Notes under the pieces: model-generated
The model's input: only the letters and a program-made list of their open reading frames with translations
Databases searched by the model: none
Told to the model about the DNA's origin: nothing
Program-made: the position numbers and the translations under genes
Shown here: positions 27,617-37,191 of the stretch, one piece after another
Layout of the letters: each line of letters opens with the position of its first letter
Numbering within the stretch: the first letter of the stretch is position 1
DNA from: Bin55 sp963667455
GTDB taxonomy: Bacteria; Pseudomonadota; Gammaproteobacteria; Pseudomonadales; Azotimanducaceae
Assembly (NCBI GenBank): GCA_963667455.2
Contig: CAXXFR010000039.1
Location: 69,962-133,961 of the forward strand
Reading direction: 5' to 3'
DNA: 64,000 nucleotides

Positions 27617-29394
27617 TCGGCGTAGGAGCCCAATTGGGGATTGTGAATGATGGATTTCTGCATGTCCCACGCATTGGTTGGACACCGTTCAGCACACAAC
27701 CCACAATGCAAACAGAGGTCTTCGTCTTTGACCATCACACGGTCTGTGGGAAGTATTTCCGACACGTAGATGTCTTGCTCCAAGTTCTCAGCAGGAGCCA
27801 TGAGCGTTGCTCGAAGGTCTGGCTCGTCCAAGTTCTTGGTGAACGTGATGCAATCCATGGGACAGATATCCACACATGCGTCGCACTCGATACACAGCTT
27901 TTCGGTGAACACGGTCTGCACATCGCAGTTCAAGCACCGCTGAGTCTCTTTGAAGCCTAGTTCCTCATCAAATCCTAGTTCGACTTCAACCTTGATGTTG
28001 TCGAGTGAGCGTCGCAGATTGGCGTGGGGAACGATGTAGCGCCTGGCGGGATCGTGCTCGGCGTCGTAGCTCCACTCGTGGATTCCCATCTTCTGGCTGA
28101 TGAGATTGATTCCTTCCGCCGGTCGATCACGCTTCGGATCCTTTCCTTGACAGAACAAGTGAATGGATATGGCAGCTTTGTGGGCGTGCGCCGAAGCCCA
28201 AATAATGTTCTCCGGCCCAAAAGCGGAATCGCCGCCGAAGAAGATTTTCGGGTGAGTGGATTGCAGTGAATCTTCATCGAGAATCGGGCAGTCCCACTTG
28301 TCGAACTCGATTCCCAAGTCCCGTTCGATCCATGGGCAGTGGTTCTCCTGACCAATCGCCATGAGAATGTGATTTGCCTCCATGAACACGTCCGGCTCTC
28401 CAGTGGGAACGTACTTCAAACGACCGTTCTGTTCGATGGGTTTGACTCGTTCAAAGACTACACCCTTCAACTTGCCGTTTTCGTGTACGAATTCCTTCGG
28501 CGGACGATTGTTCAAGATGGGAATGCCTTCGGCCATGGCATCCTCTTTCTCCCATTCGCTCGCCTTCATGACATCAAAACCTGAACGTACAACAACCGTG
28601 ACGTTTTCCGCTCCGAGACGCTTGGATGTCCTACAGCAGTCCATCGCTGTATTGCCACCGCCCATGACAATGACCTTGCCGGAGATCGATGTGGTGTGTC
28701 CGAACGCAACGCTGGACAACCAGTCAATGCCGATCGAAATGTGATCCGCAACCTCTTGGCGGCCGGGCAAATCGAGATCCCTACCTCGCGGCGCACCCGT
28801 GCCAACGAAGTAGGCATCGTAGTCCATGTCGAGCATTTCCTTCATGCTCGTAATCTCATAGTCGTAGGTGGCATTGATGCCCATATTGACGATGAGATCG
28901 ACTTCCTCTTCCAACACGTCGGCGGGCAATCGGAAAGCCGGAATCTGGCTTCGCATCATTCCGCCACCGCCCGGATCCCTGTCGAACATATCGATCTCGT
29001 AGCCGAGTGGAAGCAAGTCTCGGGCTACTGCCAACGAAGCTGGGCCTGCACCTAGCAGTGCGATTCGCTTGCCGTTCTTGACACTAGGAACTGCGGGTAG
29101 ATACGGCGTGATATCGCCCTTATGATCCGCGGCAACACGTTTCAGCCGACATATCGCTACTGGTTTTTCTTCAGTTCGCACTCGTCGACAGGCCGGTTCG
29201 CAGGGTCTGTCACAAGTGCGTCCAAGAATTCCTGGGAATACATTGGATTCCCAGTTCACCATGTATGCCTCGGTATATCGCTCCTGGGCGATGAGGCGTA
29301 TGTACTCCGGTACTGGAGTATGGGCCGGACAAGCCCACTGACAGTCAACTACCTTGTGAAAGTAGTTGGGATCTTGGATGTTGGTTGGTCTCAT
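27613..29394 (-). CDS. GltD-like FAD/NAD(P) oxidoreductase with C-terminal 2[4Fe-4S] ferredoxin domain
   Basis: 593 residues from ATG 29394 (a TTG at 29424 adds ten). N-terminal cysteine cluster (CQWAC ... CDRPCEPAC) like GltD/NfnB, then two Rossmann folds: FAD (LLGAGPASLAVARDL) and NAD(P) (VIVMGGGNTAMDC). The C-terminus has two ferredoxin clusters (CIECDACVDICP and CLHCGLCAERCP). Such proteins move electrons between NAD(P)H and ferredoxin; here it heads the kor operon and its stop overlaps korA by 4 bases, so I infer it re-oxidises or supplies the ferredoxin of KorAB. It is not glutamate synthase itself: no large gltB subunit is near. Confidence 0.9.
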   Translation of the reverse strand: MRPTNIQDPNYFHKVVDCQWACPAHTPVPEYIRLIAQERYTEAYMVNWESNVFPGILGRTCDRPCEPACRRVRTEEKPVAICRLKRVAADHKGDITPYLPAVPSVKNGKRIALLGAGPASLAVARDLLPLGYEIDMFDRDPGGGGMMRSQIPAFRLPADVLEEEVDLIVNMGINATYDYEITSMKEMLDMDYDAYFVGTGAPRGRDLDLPGRQEVADHISIGIDWLSSVAFGHTTSISGKVIVMGGGNTAMDCCRTSKRLGAENVTVVVRSGFDVMKASEWEKEDAMAEGIPILNNRPPKEFVHENGKLKGVVFERVKPIEQNGRLKYVPTGEPDVFMEANHILMAIGQENHCPWIERDLGIEFDKWDCPILDEDSLQSTHPKIFFGGDSAFGPENIIWASAHAHKAAISIHLFCQGKDPKRDRPAEGINLISQKMGIHEWSYDAEHDPARRYIVPHANLRRSLDNIKVEVELGFDEELGFKETQRCLNCDVQTVFTEKLCIECDACVDICPMDCITFTKNLDEPDLRATLMAPAENLEQDIYVSEILPTDRVMVKDEDLCLHCGLCAERCPTNAWDMQKSIIHNPQLGSYAE

Positions 29395-29708
29395 GGAGTC
29401 CACTCGTCCGTGAGTGCACGGCAACGACTATTCACCTAAGCTTTTTCCGATATTGTCGGTTGTTAGTTTCGTTGCCTAATGGGCGGTCGAGGGTATGGCG
29501 CACACGGCAACAAAGCCCTTGTGGCCATCGAGAATATTACCACATTACCACCTTTAAGGTCTTAGCGAGTGTCCGTAGATTGGACGACTTAAGCGAGAAC
29601 GATTCGACGATTGGGATGAGCATTGCGGCAGTGTGTTCCACGACTCTCGTCAGTCTCAATCTGAAGTCCCGCGCAGACTCTCCAAAATCTCGCTAATCTA
29701 AGAAGGCG

Positions 29709-31055
29709 TCACTTAGGCTCCGAAGATTCGAGTGCTTCGGGGTACCATTCTTCAACAAACTTCATTTGTCGATCCGACAGATAACCCTTTAGTCTCTCGA
29801 GGTGTTCTGAAGACAGCTGCACGTCAAACAAGCCCGAACCTATTACGGCCATTAATGCGACTCGCTTCTTGAGATCCTCGGTTGACAAATAGTCCATTCT
29901 GTCAGCGACTTCTGAAGGATTGTGAAAGCCCCAGTCAGCCACGACCGAGGCTGAGTAGGTTTCGCGTGTCGGTTCTGGCAATTCTGACGCCAACTCTAGT
30001 CCTCGGTCCAATTCCCCGTCGCGTCCGAGCTTTGTTCCTACTGCGGTGTACGCCGCAACCTTTGAAGCACCGGACCTGACGTTCTGTAGGAAAACCAAGG
30101 CTTGATCCGTGTCAGTAAACGCCAGTTTCAGAATCACGAAGACCTCCAGACCGACTTCGGATTCTTGAATCGGGTGCTGAAGTGCTGTATTAAAGGCAAG
30201 ATTCGAGTCGCTTTCCGCCAGGTCTGGCAACACTACTTCAAGAACTTGTCGTCGGATTGCCTCAAGCTCCGGACTGGTTTGAACCCATCCCATAGCTTCA
30301 GAGACATCTCTCTTTAACCAGTTTCTTGCGACTTTCCTTGCAATGGTTTGCCTATTTCTAGGATCCTCAATCACACCAATCATCGTCGCGGCGGTTTCAG
30401 GTGCTTGCATAGACAGGAATCGAAAGGCCTCCAGCTTGCCATGTGACTGCGATTCTGTAGGAAGCTCGTTGAGGTTCTCGAGTATTTCTTTTGGGCTCTG
30501 AGCAGCCCACTTTCGGATTACAGCATCACTCAATTCCTCTCGTTGGTCGATGTCCAAGACAACCGCATAGATATGGTCTAACGCTGACTGGGGATCGAAT
30601 TTTGCCCAGTTCCAAGCAACATCACGCAAATAGGACCGTCTGAATTTCTGACTCAGGCAAAGCACACCGTCGAATGCAAGTTGAGGATCGTTTTGAACAA
30701 GGTCAGCGAGCAAAGAGTCGATCAAACCAATCCGTTGGTCTTCGCTCGGCAACGACTCGACGATCGAGTTCAATGCATCGCCCCCTTCGTCTCTTACTCG
30801 AGCCAATGCAATACGCTTGAGCAATTCCCGCTGTTCGTCGTTTAGCTCTTGTAGGTTCTGAGCATGTTCGTCCATGAACTCGTCCCATGCCGCGCCAACG
30901 TCCTGTATGGGATCTTCCAAGCCTGGCCCTTCGGCGATGGATAGCTGACCGAGCTCTTGTGTTGACGTCTGTTCACTCATTTCGTCGCCGACGCACGACA
31001 GAGCGACGAACACGAGACCAAGGGTGACACTGTTTGTGAACTTTCCGGTTTGCAT
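29709..31055 (-). CDS. unknown protein, probable lipoprotein with helical repeats
   Basis: 448 residues from ATG 31055 (a TTG at 31079 is in frame). A hydrophobic leader ends at VALSCVGDE; the cysteine at about residue 21 may be lipidated, though the lipobox (A-L-S-C) is not ideal. The rest is acidic and almost wholly helical, with repeats of about 33 residues containing W-x-x-x-D/S-P and N-P/D-P-Q signatures (AWNWAKFDPQSALDHI; VRKWAAQSPKEILENL; ARNWLKRDVSEAMGW; VADWGFHNPSEVADRM). This looks like a HEAT/ARM-type solenoid for protein contact. No named family is recognised. It stands 284 bases upstream of the kor operon. Confidence 0.75.
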   Translation of the reverse strand: MQTGKFTNSVTLGLVFVALSCVGDEMSEQTSTQELGQLSIAEGPGLEDPIQDVGAAWDEFMDEHAQNLQELNDEQRELLKRIALARVRDEGGDALNSIVESLPSEDQRIGLIDSLLADLVQNDPQLAFDGVLCLSQKFRRSYLRDVAWNWAKFDPQSALDHIYAVVLDIDQREELSDAVIRKWAAQSPKEILENLNELPTESQSHGKLEAFRFLSMQAPETAATMIGVIEDPRNRQTIARKVARNWLKRDVSEAMGWVQTSPELEAIRRQVLEVVLPDLAESDSNLAFNTALQHPIQESEVGLEVFVILKLAFTDTDQALVFLQNVRSGASKVAAYTAVGTKLGRDGELDRGLELASELPEPTRETYSASVVADWGFHNPSEVADRMDYLSTEDLKKRVALMAVIGSGLFDVQLSSEHLERLKGYLSDRQMKFVEEWYPEALESSEPK

Positions 31056-31200
31056 AGTTTTGCGCTCACTCTCAGTCAATCACGAACCAATCAACGATGC
31101 AATGAGTATCCGATGCTGCCAAACCCCAACAGGTTGAATTTAGAAAGCCAGCACCATCGGCGTCTGCCCTAGTCCAGCCCCAGACATTTCAATGAGAAAA

Positions 31201-31302
31201 TCAATCCTTAAGGTGCTTTTTCAAGAATGCCCAAAGAGGCCCTCCAAACACCAAGAGTGCAATGCCGACGAGTAAGATCAGTTCGATGTATCCCATTTCC
31301 AT
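31201..31302 (-). CDS. 33-residue single-helix membrane protein, TatA-like helix
   Basis: A short frame reading MEMGYIELILLVGIALLV then FGGPLWAFLKKHLKD and stop. AGAGGA stands 8-9 bases before ATG 31302, one of the better ribosome binding sites in the window. One membrane helix (about 5-19) is followed by F-G-G-P and a basic, amphipathic end. TatA/TatE proteins share the pattern E-L-(x)-I-A-L-L-V-F-G-P and a basic amphipathic helix, but are at least twice as long, so this is either a minimal relative or an unrelated small membrane protein. It stands alone, 145 bases before the solenoid lipoprotein gene on the same strand. Confidence 0.6.
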   Translation of the reverse strand: MEMGYIELILLVGIALLVFGGPLWAFLKKHLKD

Positions 31303-31769
31303 TTCTGCAGTCCTCTTGTAGCCAAACAGCCCAACCAGATAAGGCCAACAAAGGTTGGTCTGATCTCAGACGACACCATCTTCTATTCTATGTCCAATAC
31401 GCTCCCGTGATCGCAATCATGGAACAAGCTATCACTGCCTCAGATGTCTGACTTCTCTGCGATCGTGCGAGATCTCAACTTGCCTCCGATGCTAGCCTTG
31501 TCAGTATCGATGCAAGCGACCGCATGAATTGCCGATCCTCAGCGTATACCGTTGAATTAAGAGTCACAAAAATCACTTCGATGTATGGGTACACAGTTCT
31601 AGAGGTGGCGAGCTCCAATTCGTACTCAATTCTTCATCGGAGCGAAGAGTCCAGATATTCAGATAACTGCACCATCTAAAATCCACGCTTGCAAAGTCGA
31701 ACACAGTCCACTCATAGAGCTGGACTGCTTGCCTGAGAAGCGCTTCGTTCGACCGAATCCTAGACCTAG
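31303..31769. other. intergenic gap upstream of mfd
   Basis: 467 bases between divergent genes (31201 minus, mfd plus). No family-like frame is present. An 84-codon minus frame at 31573-31827 overlaps the mfd start and is judged a shadow. The stretch should carry the mfd promoter and that of the small membrane protein; I could not pick clear boxes. Confidence 0.45.
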
Positions 31770-34700
31770 TTGCTAACCAGTCTGTTTGTGTCCAAGTCAA
31801 TCTCAATAAGAGTGCCGAATGGCGCACAAGTCGTTCGATGGATCAATGGTCAGGGAAGCCTCTCCAGTGAATCTTTGACGACTCTCGCACAGAGAGAACA
31901 CCGACTGTTCGTAGTCGTCGCGACAGACTCCGAGCGAGCAAGGAACATTGGCGACGAAATTCAGTTCTTCGATCCCGATCTTCCTGTTCAGATCTTCCCC
32001 GACACGGAGACTTTGCCGTATGACCACTTTTCGCCCCAGGCTGACATCGTTGCACAGCGACTCACCGTTCTAGCCGATCTGCCGACTAGAAACTCTGGAG
32101 TATTGGTAGTTCCTATTCGCACCTTGATGCAACGAATCCCTCCAAAGGACTACGTTCTCTCTCGAACCTTCAACTTGAACGTGGGTGAACGATTGGATCT
32201 CGAGGCTTATCGGCGGCATCTTGCCGAGTGCGGCTACCGACGAGTCGACACTGTCTACGAACACGGAGAGTATGCATCCCGTGGGTCGGTGCTGGATCTG
32301 TACCCGGTTGGCTCCGCAAGACCCATTCGAATCGACCTGTTTGACGACATCATTGAGAGTCTGCGACTGTTCGATTCGGAAACACAACGCACGATCGAAA
32401 GAACGGAATTCGTCAGGATTCTCCCTGCGCACGAATACCCACTCGACGAGTCTGCGGTCATTCGCTTCCGCTCAGCATGGAATGCGCACTTTGAGTCAAC
32501 CCAATGGAACAGCCCAGTCTACCGAGACATCAGCGAGGCGAAGCCTGTTGAAGGAGTGGAGTGCTATCTCCCATTGTTTTTCGAGTCGACCAGCTCGTTG
32601 CTGGACTACGTAAACGATCAAGCCGTCTTCTTCTTGGACTCCGAAATTAATTTATCTATCAATGGTTTCTTAAGTGAAGTTGAAGAAAGATTTGAACAGT
32701 ACAAACATGATCCCGAACGCCCTCTTCTCCCTCCTTCTGCAATTTGCTTTCGCGAGAATGAACTACGCCAGCGATGGAACCGCTTTCCACGGATCCAAGT
32801 TCACGAAGGGCCAGATACACCAAAACACAGTACTTCGTTGCATGGACTGGAACTGCCACCGGTAGCCCTCGAACCTCGACGAAACGATCCACTTCGGAGA
32901 TTGCGGAATTTTCTTGGAAATGTCCAATCTCGGGTTCTGATTACCGCAGAATCTCAAGGAAGACTTCGACATCTGCTCGAAATACTCGGCAGAGCACACA
33001 TGAACCCGACGGAAGTAGCAACCTACAACGACTTCCGCAATTCGTCTTCGGACTTAGCGATTGCAATTAGCCCAATCACGCGAGGATTTTGGACGGACGA
33101 ACACGCAGTACTGACCGAGACGCAAATTCTCGGACCACGTCCCATTACCGAACTCCAGCGGGCTCGTCGGCGTACCGTCGACCCCGAATCTGTCATTCGA
33201 AACTTGACCGAGTTGCACCCAGGTGTTCCCGTAGTGCACGTCGATCATGGAGTCGGTCGATATCTTGGATTGGAGACGCTTTCGCTTCGTTCCGAAGTCA
33301 CGGAATTCGTTGCACTCGAATATGCCGACGGCGACAAGCTCTACGTTCCGGTCTCTTCGCTTGACTTGATTTCTCGTTACTCGGGTGCCGACGACGAACA
33401 TGCTCCCCTACACAAGCTGGGTTCGGATGCGTGGGCAAAAGCCAAGTCGCGAGCGGCAAAGCGGATTTTCGATGTAGCTGCCGAACTGCTGAGCATCTAT
33501 GCTCGGCGGGCTGCTAGCCAGTCGGTTGTATTTGCCTCCACCGACGACGACTACCAAGACTTCTGCGACCACTGCGAATTCGAACTTACTGTCGACCAGG
33601 AAGTTGCAATTGAAGCGGTATTGAAGGATCTGACCAAACCAATCGCGACGGATCGGCTCATTTGCGGTGATGTGGGGTTTGGGAAGACCGAAGTCGCAAT
33701 GCGTGCTGCCTTTCACGTCGTCCAATCCAACTGGCAAGTGCTTCTACTCTGTCCAACGACGATTCTCGCTCAACAACACTTCGAAACCTTTTCAGATCGG
33801 TTTGCTAAGTGGCCGATGCTCATCGAGCTTCTCTCGAGATTCCGAACTGCTTCCGAAACCGAATCCATCGTCGAACGCGTATCCAACGGCAAGGTTGACA
33901 TTCTGATCGGCACCCACAAGCTTCTCAGTGCGAAGATGGATCTGTCGAAAGTCGGATTGCTGATCGTCGACGAGGAGCACCGCTTTGGAGTGAGAGACAA
34001 GGAACGCATCCGCAATCTGCGAGCGGAAGTTCACACGATTTCGTTGACTGCAACACCCATTCCGCGCACTTTGAACATGTCGATGGGGGAGCTAAGGGAT
34101 CTCTCGATTATCGCAACGCCCCCAGCGAAACGTCTTGCGGTGAAGACTTTCGTAGTGCCTTACAACCGTGCCGTTGTCCGTGAAGCCATTCAGCGAGAAA
34201 TAGCAAGAGGCGGACAGGTGTTCTATCTGCACAACGATGTGCGATCCATGCCCAGCGTTTATGACGGATTGAAAGAGTTAGTGCCTGACGCACATATCGA
34301 AGTGGGACATGGTCAAATGCCCAAGAACGAGCTCGAAAGAGTCATGTCCGACTTCTACCACCGAAGATGCAATCTGTTGCTGTGCTCTACGATTATCGAA
34401 AGTGGGCTCGACATCCCCAACGCCAACACTATCATCATCGAACGAGCCGATTCCTTCGGACTCGCTCAGCTTCATCAGCTGCGAGGACGAGTTGGACGTG
34501 CAGCGCGCCAAGCCTACGCCTATCTACTCACTCCAGACGAAGGCGCGATGACCGTCGATGCCAAGAAACGCCTTGATGCCATTGAGTCCGCAGGAGAATT
34601 GGGAAGCGGGTTTACCCTTGCCGTGCACGACTTGGAGATCCGTGGAGCTGGCGAGCTACTGGGTCGCGAACAGTCGGGGCAACTCGAGACGATAGGATTC

Positions 34701-35243
34701 TCGCTCTACATGCAAATGCTCGATCGAGCGATCAAGACTCTCAAGAGCGGAATTGTTCCAAACTTCGATGATCCCATGCCAACGGAGCACGAAGTCAGCC
34801 TCAGCGTATCCGCACTCATTCCGGAGACCTACCTGCCGGACATTCACGGTCGCTTGGTAACCTACAAGCAAATCGCTGCCGCATCTTCCGAATCCGAATT
34901 GACCGAGCTCAAAATCGAATTGATTGATCGATGCGGTCCCCTCCCCGACCTCGTCGAGCATCTATTTCGCATCACATCGATCAAATTGCGGGCGAAACAG
35001 GTCGGATTGTCGAAGATCATCCTCAACGAAGATGGTGGCAGGATCGAGTTTCGGGAGGACAGGAAATTCTCAACTGAATCCCTAGTCACGTTGCTCCAAG
35101 ACCATCCGGACTCGTTCCAAATGACTCCGGAACAGCACGTTCGAGTGTTGAACGCACCAGCTGATGCTGAAGATAGATTCCGTTTCATCGACAAGTTCAT
35201 TGATGATCTGGAAGGATCAAAGTCTGATGCACTTGCGGCGTAG
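31770..35243 (+). CDS. mfd: transcription-repair coupling factor Mfd
   Basis: 1157 residues, matching the family length (about 1150). UvrB-homologous N-terminal modules (FFPDTETLPYDHFSP-type start) are followed by the RNA polymerase interaction domain at about 470-560 (VVHVDHGVGRYLGLETL), a translocase with Walker A GDVGFGKTE near 635 and DEEH near 733 (IVDEEHRFG), SLTATPIPRTLN, GLDIPNANTIII, GRVGR, and the C-terminal TRCF domain. It removes stalled RNA polymerase and recruits UvrA. The start is unsettled: TTG 31770, or GTG at 31788 or 31812. It overlaps csiV by 17 bases, as in Pseudomonas-type synteny. Confidence 0.97.
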   Translation: MLTSLFVSKSISIRVPNGAQVVRWINGQGSLSSESLTTLAQREHRLFVVVATDSERARNIGDEIQFFDPDLPVQIFPDTETLPYDHFSPQADIVAQRLTVLADLPTRNSGVLVVPIRTLMQRIPPKDYVLSRTFNLNVGERLDLEAYRRHLAECGYRRVDTVYEHGEYASRGSVLDLYPVGSARPIRIDLFDDIIESLRLFDSETQRTIERTEFVRILPAHEYPLDESAVIRFRSAWNAHFESTQWNSPVYRDISEAKPVEGVECYLPLFFESTSSLLDYVNDQAVFFLDSEINLSINGFLSEVEERFEQYKHDPERPLLPPSAICFRENELRQRWNRFPRIQVHEGPDTPKHSTSLHGLELPPVALEPRRNDPLRRLRNFLGNVQSRVLITAESQGRLRHLLEILGRAHMNPTEVATYNDFRNSSSDLAIAISPITRGFWTDEHAVLTETQILGPRPITELQRARRRTVDPESVIRNLTELHPGVPVVHVDHGVGRYLGLETLSLRSEVTEFVALEYADGDKLYVPVSSLDLISRYSGADDEHAPLHKLGSDAWAKAKSRAAKRIFDVAAELLSIYARRAASQSVVFASTDDDYQDFCDHCEFELTVDQEVAIEAVLKDLTKPIATDRLICGDVGFGKTEVAMRAAFHVVQSNWQVLLLCPTTILAQQHFETFSDRFAKWPMLIELLSRFRTASETESIVERVSNGKVDILIGTHKLLSAKMDLSKVGLLIVDEEHRFGVRDKERIRNLRAEVHTISLTATPIPRTLNMSMGELRDLSIIATPPAKRLAVKTFVVPYNRAVVREAIQREIARGGQVFYLHNDVRSMPSVYDGLKELVPDAHIEVGHGQMPKNELERVMSDFYHRRCNLLLCSTIIESGLDIPNANTIIIERADSFGLAQLHQLRGRVGRAARQAYAYLLTPDEGAMTVDAKKRLDAIESAGELGSGFTLAVHDLEIRGAGELLGREQSGQLETIGFSLYMQMLDRAIKTLKSGIVPNFDDPMPTEHEVSLSVSALIPETYLPDIHGRLVTYKQIAAASSESELTELKIELIDRCGPLPDLVEHLFRITSIKLRAKQVGLSKIILNEDGGRIEFREDRKFSTESLVTLLQDHPDSFQMTPEQHVRVLNAPADAEDRFRFIDKFIDDLEGSKSDALAA

Positions 35244-36489
35244 TTGCTACGTTGCCTTACTCTGTCTGGCGATCGCCACAGTGCGTGTCGATGCCGCACC
35301 AGATCCCCGCACTTTCCTGACGAAGGACTGGTACGTCGTAGAAGTCATCGCAGTTGAACGGTCACAGCCCATTCCCACTTCTGAACGGCTGGTTCACGGG
35401 GTCGTAAAGCGGGTGCTGCCTGCTGATTTGCGAGTCATGTCCTTCTCCGAAGAAGAGCAACAACTGTTCATGTTCAACACTAACAACGCTACTTTGATCT
35501 TCGATGAAGACGACCATCCAAGACAAATCGACCTTGCGCCGGGCGTACAAGAAGAGAGTTCAGGCGAGTTTGCTAATAGCGAGTCCATCGGATCAGGTGA
35601 ACTAGCTAGTAGAAGTATCGGCTGCTGGCTCCATGCACGCCGTACAGACCTTTCTCGACTCCGGAACGACTCAAACTTCCCTGAGAACACTCACACCTTC
35701 ACAGACGGTGTGCCTGATTGGTCCTCCGAGCCGAATTCTTCCGTGGGAACTCAGCTGCAGAGTGATTCGTCAATCGCCGAGAGTACTTCTCCTCGGCGCA
35801 CCCGGAACGAGAATCTCCCTTCATGGTTGCCAGACGAATGGGAAACCTTTGAAGTGATTGTTAGCCGGCTGAGTGACGCTCTCGGACTCTGCAACGAAGA
35901 TATCGCAAGCTTGATCGAATTCGACCATCAAGCTTCCTTGGAGAAGGAAACAGAAGAATCATCAACGGAACCTCAGCCATTGTCGATTGATAATGTGAGA
36001 AGAGCTTTCCAAGACTTTGAAGAAGACTTAATCGTTACAACCGGAGAGCGAAAGCAAACCGAATTGCTCGTGATGCGCAATGTCGCCAATCAGTTGCGGA
36101 ACAACGGCTATAGAGTCATTGATCACGTCGCATGGCACCAAGATGCCGCGGCGCGAGGAACCGAACCCAGTTTTCTCGTCCAATTGGGAAACATGCATGC
36201 CAACCGACTGTACGAGATCGAAGGAACCATCAATCTGAGCCTAGCCAGATATCTCCATCTGAGCGTTGACCTTTGGATGAATCTACCGAGCAGTCCAGGT
36301 GCAACCCGAAGAACTGTTGAGTTGCAACCTCGAATCCTTTTCTACCTCATGAAGGAAAGCAGACGCCTAGCCTTAGGAGAGATTCACTACTTCGACCATC
36401 CCAAGTTCAGCATTCTCGTGCAAATACGCCGAGTTCCCGTCCCAAGCGATTTGATCACGCTAATTCAGGAGTTGGATAGCGCGTTCTAG
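35227..36489 (+). CDS. csiV: CsiV-family peptidoglycan-binding protein
   Basis: 420 residues from ATG 35227, inside the mfd end. Signal peptide about 1-23 (VALLCLAIATVRVDA). The N-terminal WYVVEVIAVER and the C-terminal RILFYLMKESRRLALGEIHYFDHPKFSILVQIRRV match CsiV, a gammaproteobacterial periplasmic protein reported to bind peptidoglycan and needed for stress from D-amino acids in Vibrio. The middle (about 90-260) is acidic and Ser-rich and probably disordered. Position after mfd supports the call. The last 30 bases overlap the convergent phosphorylase gene. Confidence 0.82.
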   Translation: MHLRRSCYVALLCLAIATVRVDAAPDPRTFLTKDWYVVEVIAVERSQPIPTSERLVHGVVKRVLPADLRVMSFSEEEQQLFMFNTNNATLIFDEDDHPRQIDLAPGVQEESSGEFANSESIGSGELASRSIGCWLHARRTDLSRLRNDSNFPENTHTFTDGVPDWSSEPNSSVGTQLQSDSSIAESTSPRRTRNENLPSWLPDEWETFEVIVSRLSDALGLCNEDIASLIEFDHQASLEKETEESSTEPQPLSIDNVRRAFQDFEEDLIVTTGERKQTELLVMRNVANQLRNNGYRVIDHVAWHQDAAARGTEPSFLVQLGNMHANRLYEIEGTINLSLARYLHLSVDLWMNLPSSPGATRRTVELQPRILFYLMKESRRLALGEIHYFDHPKFSILVQIRRVPVPSDLITLIQELDSAF

Positions 36490-37191
36490 TACGGACCGAA
36501 GCGTCTCCAGGGAATTGGTCGTGACCACCGCCGTATCCGCCAAGTCCACTCCTTCTTCTTCAATTCCGGCCGCTGGATTGACGACGAGACACAAGGCTCC
36601 ATATTCCATTTCGAGTTCTCGAGCCAACGACGCTTCGGGCATGAGGGTCATTCCCGCCAGGTCGCAACCATCTTTTCCATACTTCGCAATCTCGGCTGCC
36701 GTCTCGAGTCGGGGTCCCTGAAGAACGGCGTAAGTGCTCGCCAGATGACTCTCGGTCCTGCAGTTGTCGGGCAGAGACTGCTTGAGGCTCTCGCGAATTC
36801 CTGCGGAGAACGGATATGTGAAATCGAAGTGACTGATCTTGGAATAGCCAACATACGATTGCTCCCGGCCATGGGTGTAGTCGATGACTTGATCGGGCAC
36901 CACTAAATCTCCACGTTTCAAGGAGACATTGATCCCGCCTACTGTTGCAACAGCGATGACTTGAGTTGCTCCTAGTTCCCTAAGGCACCACATGTTCGCG
37001 CGGTAATTGACTAGATGGGCGGCGGTTTGCCCCTGAAGTCCGTGTCGTGGTAGTGCAAGTACGTTGGATCCGCCAAGTGCGATTTCGAGAACCGGAGCGG
37101 ATGGTGCACCGAATGGAGTGTTCCAAGTGGTTGTCTTGACTGGATCCGGGAGAACTGACTGCAATGCAGTTCCAGTAATCAGTGCGAGCAC
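36460..37191 (-). CDS. purine nucleoside phosphorylase family, probable S-methyl-5'-thioinosine phosphorylase
   Basis: 243 residues. Phosphate- and purine-binding stretches are present (LPRHG, NYRANMWCLRELGATQVIAVATVGGIN, LQGPRLETAAEI, DLAGMTLMPEASLAREL), typical of the MTAP/MTIP branch. It phosphorolyses 5'-methylthioinosine or methylthioadenosine to a methylthioribose-1-phosphate and a free base. The neighbour directly upstream is hpt, which salvages hypoxanthine, favouring the inosine-type (MTIP, like Pseudomonas PA3004) over MTAP. Start GTG 37191 abuts the hpt stop without gap. It overlaps csiV on the other strand by 30 bases. Confidence 0.82.
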   Translation of the reverse strand: MLALITGTALQSVLPDPVKTTTWNTPFGAPSAPVLEIALGGSNVLALPRHGLQGQTAAHLVNYRANMWCLRELGATQVIAVATVGGINVSLKRGDLVVPDQVIDYTHGREQSYVGYSKISHFDFTYPFSAGIRESLKQSLPDNCRTESHLASTYAVLQGPRLETAAEIAKYGKDGCDLAGMTLMPEASLARELEMEYGALCLVVNPAAGIEEEGVDLADTAVVTTNSLETLRSVLERAIQLLN

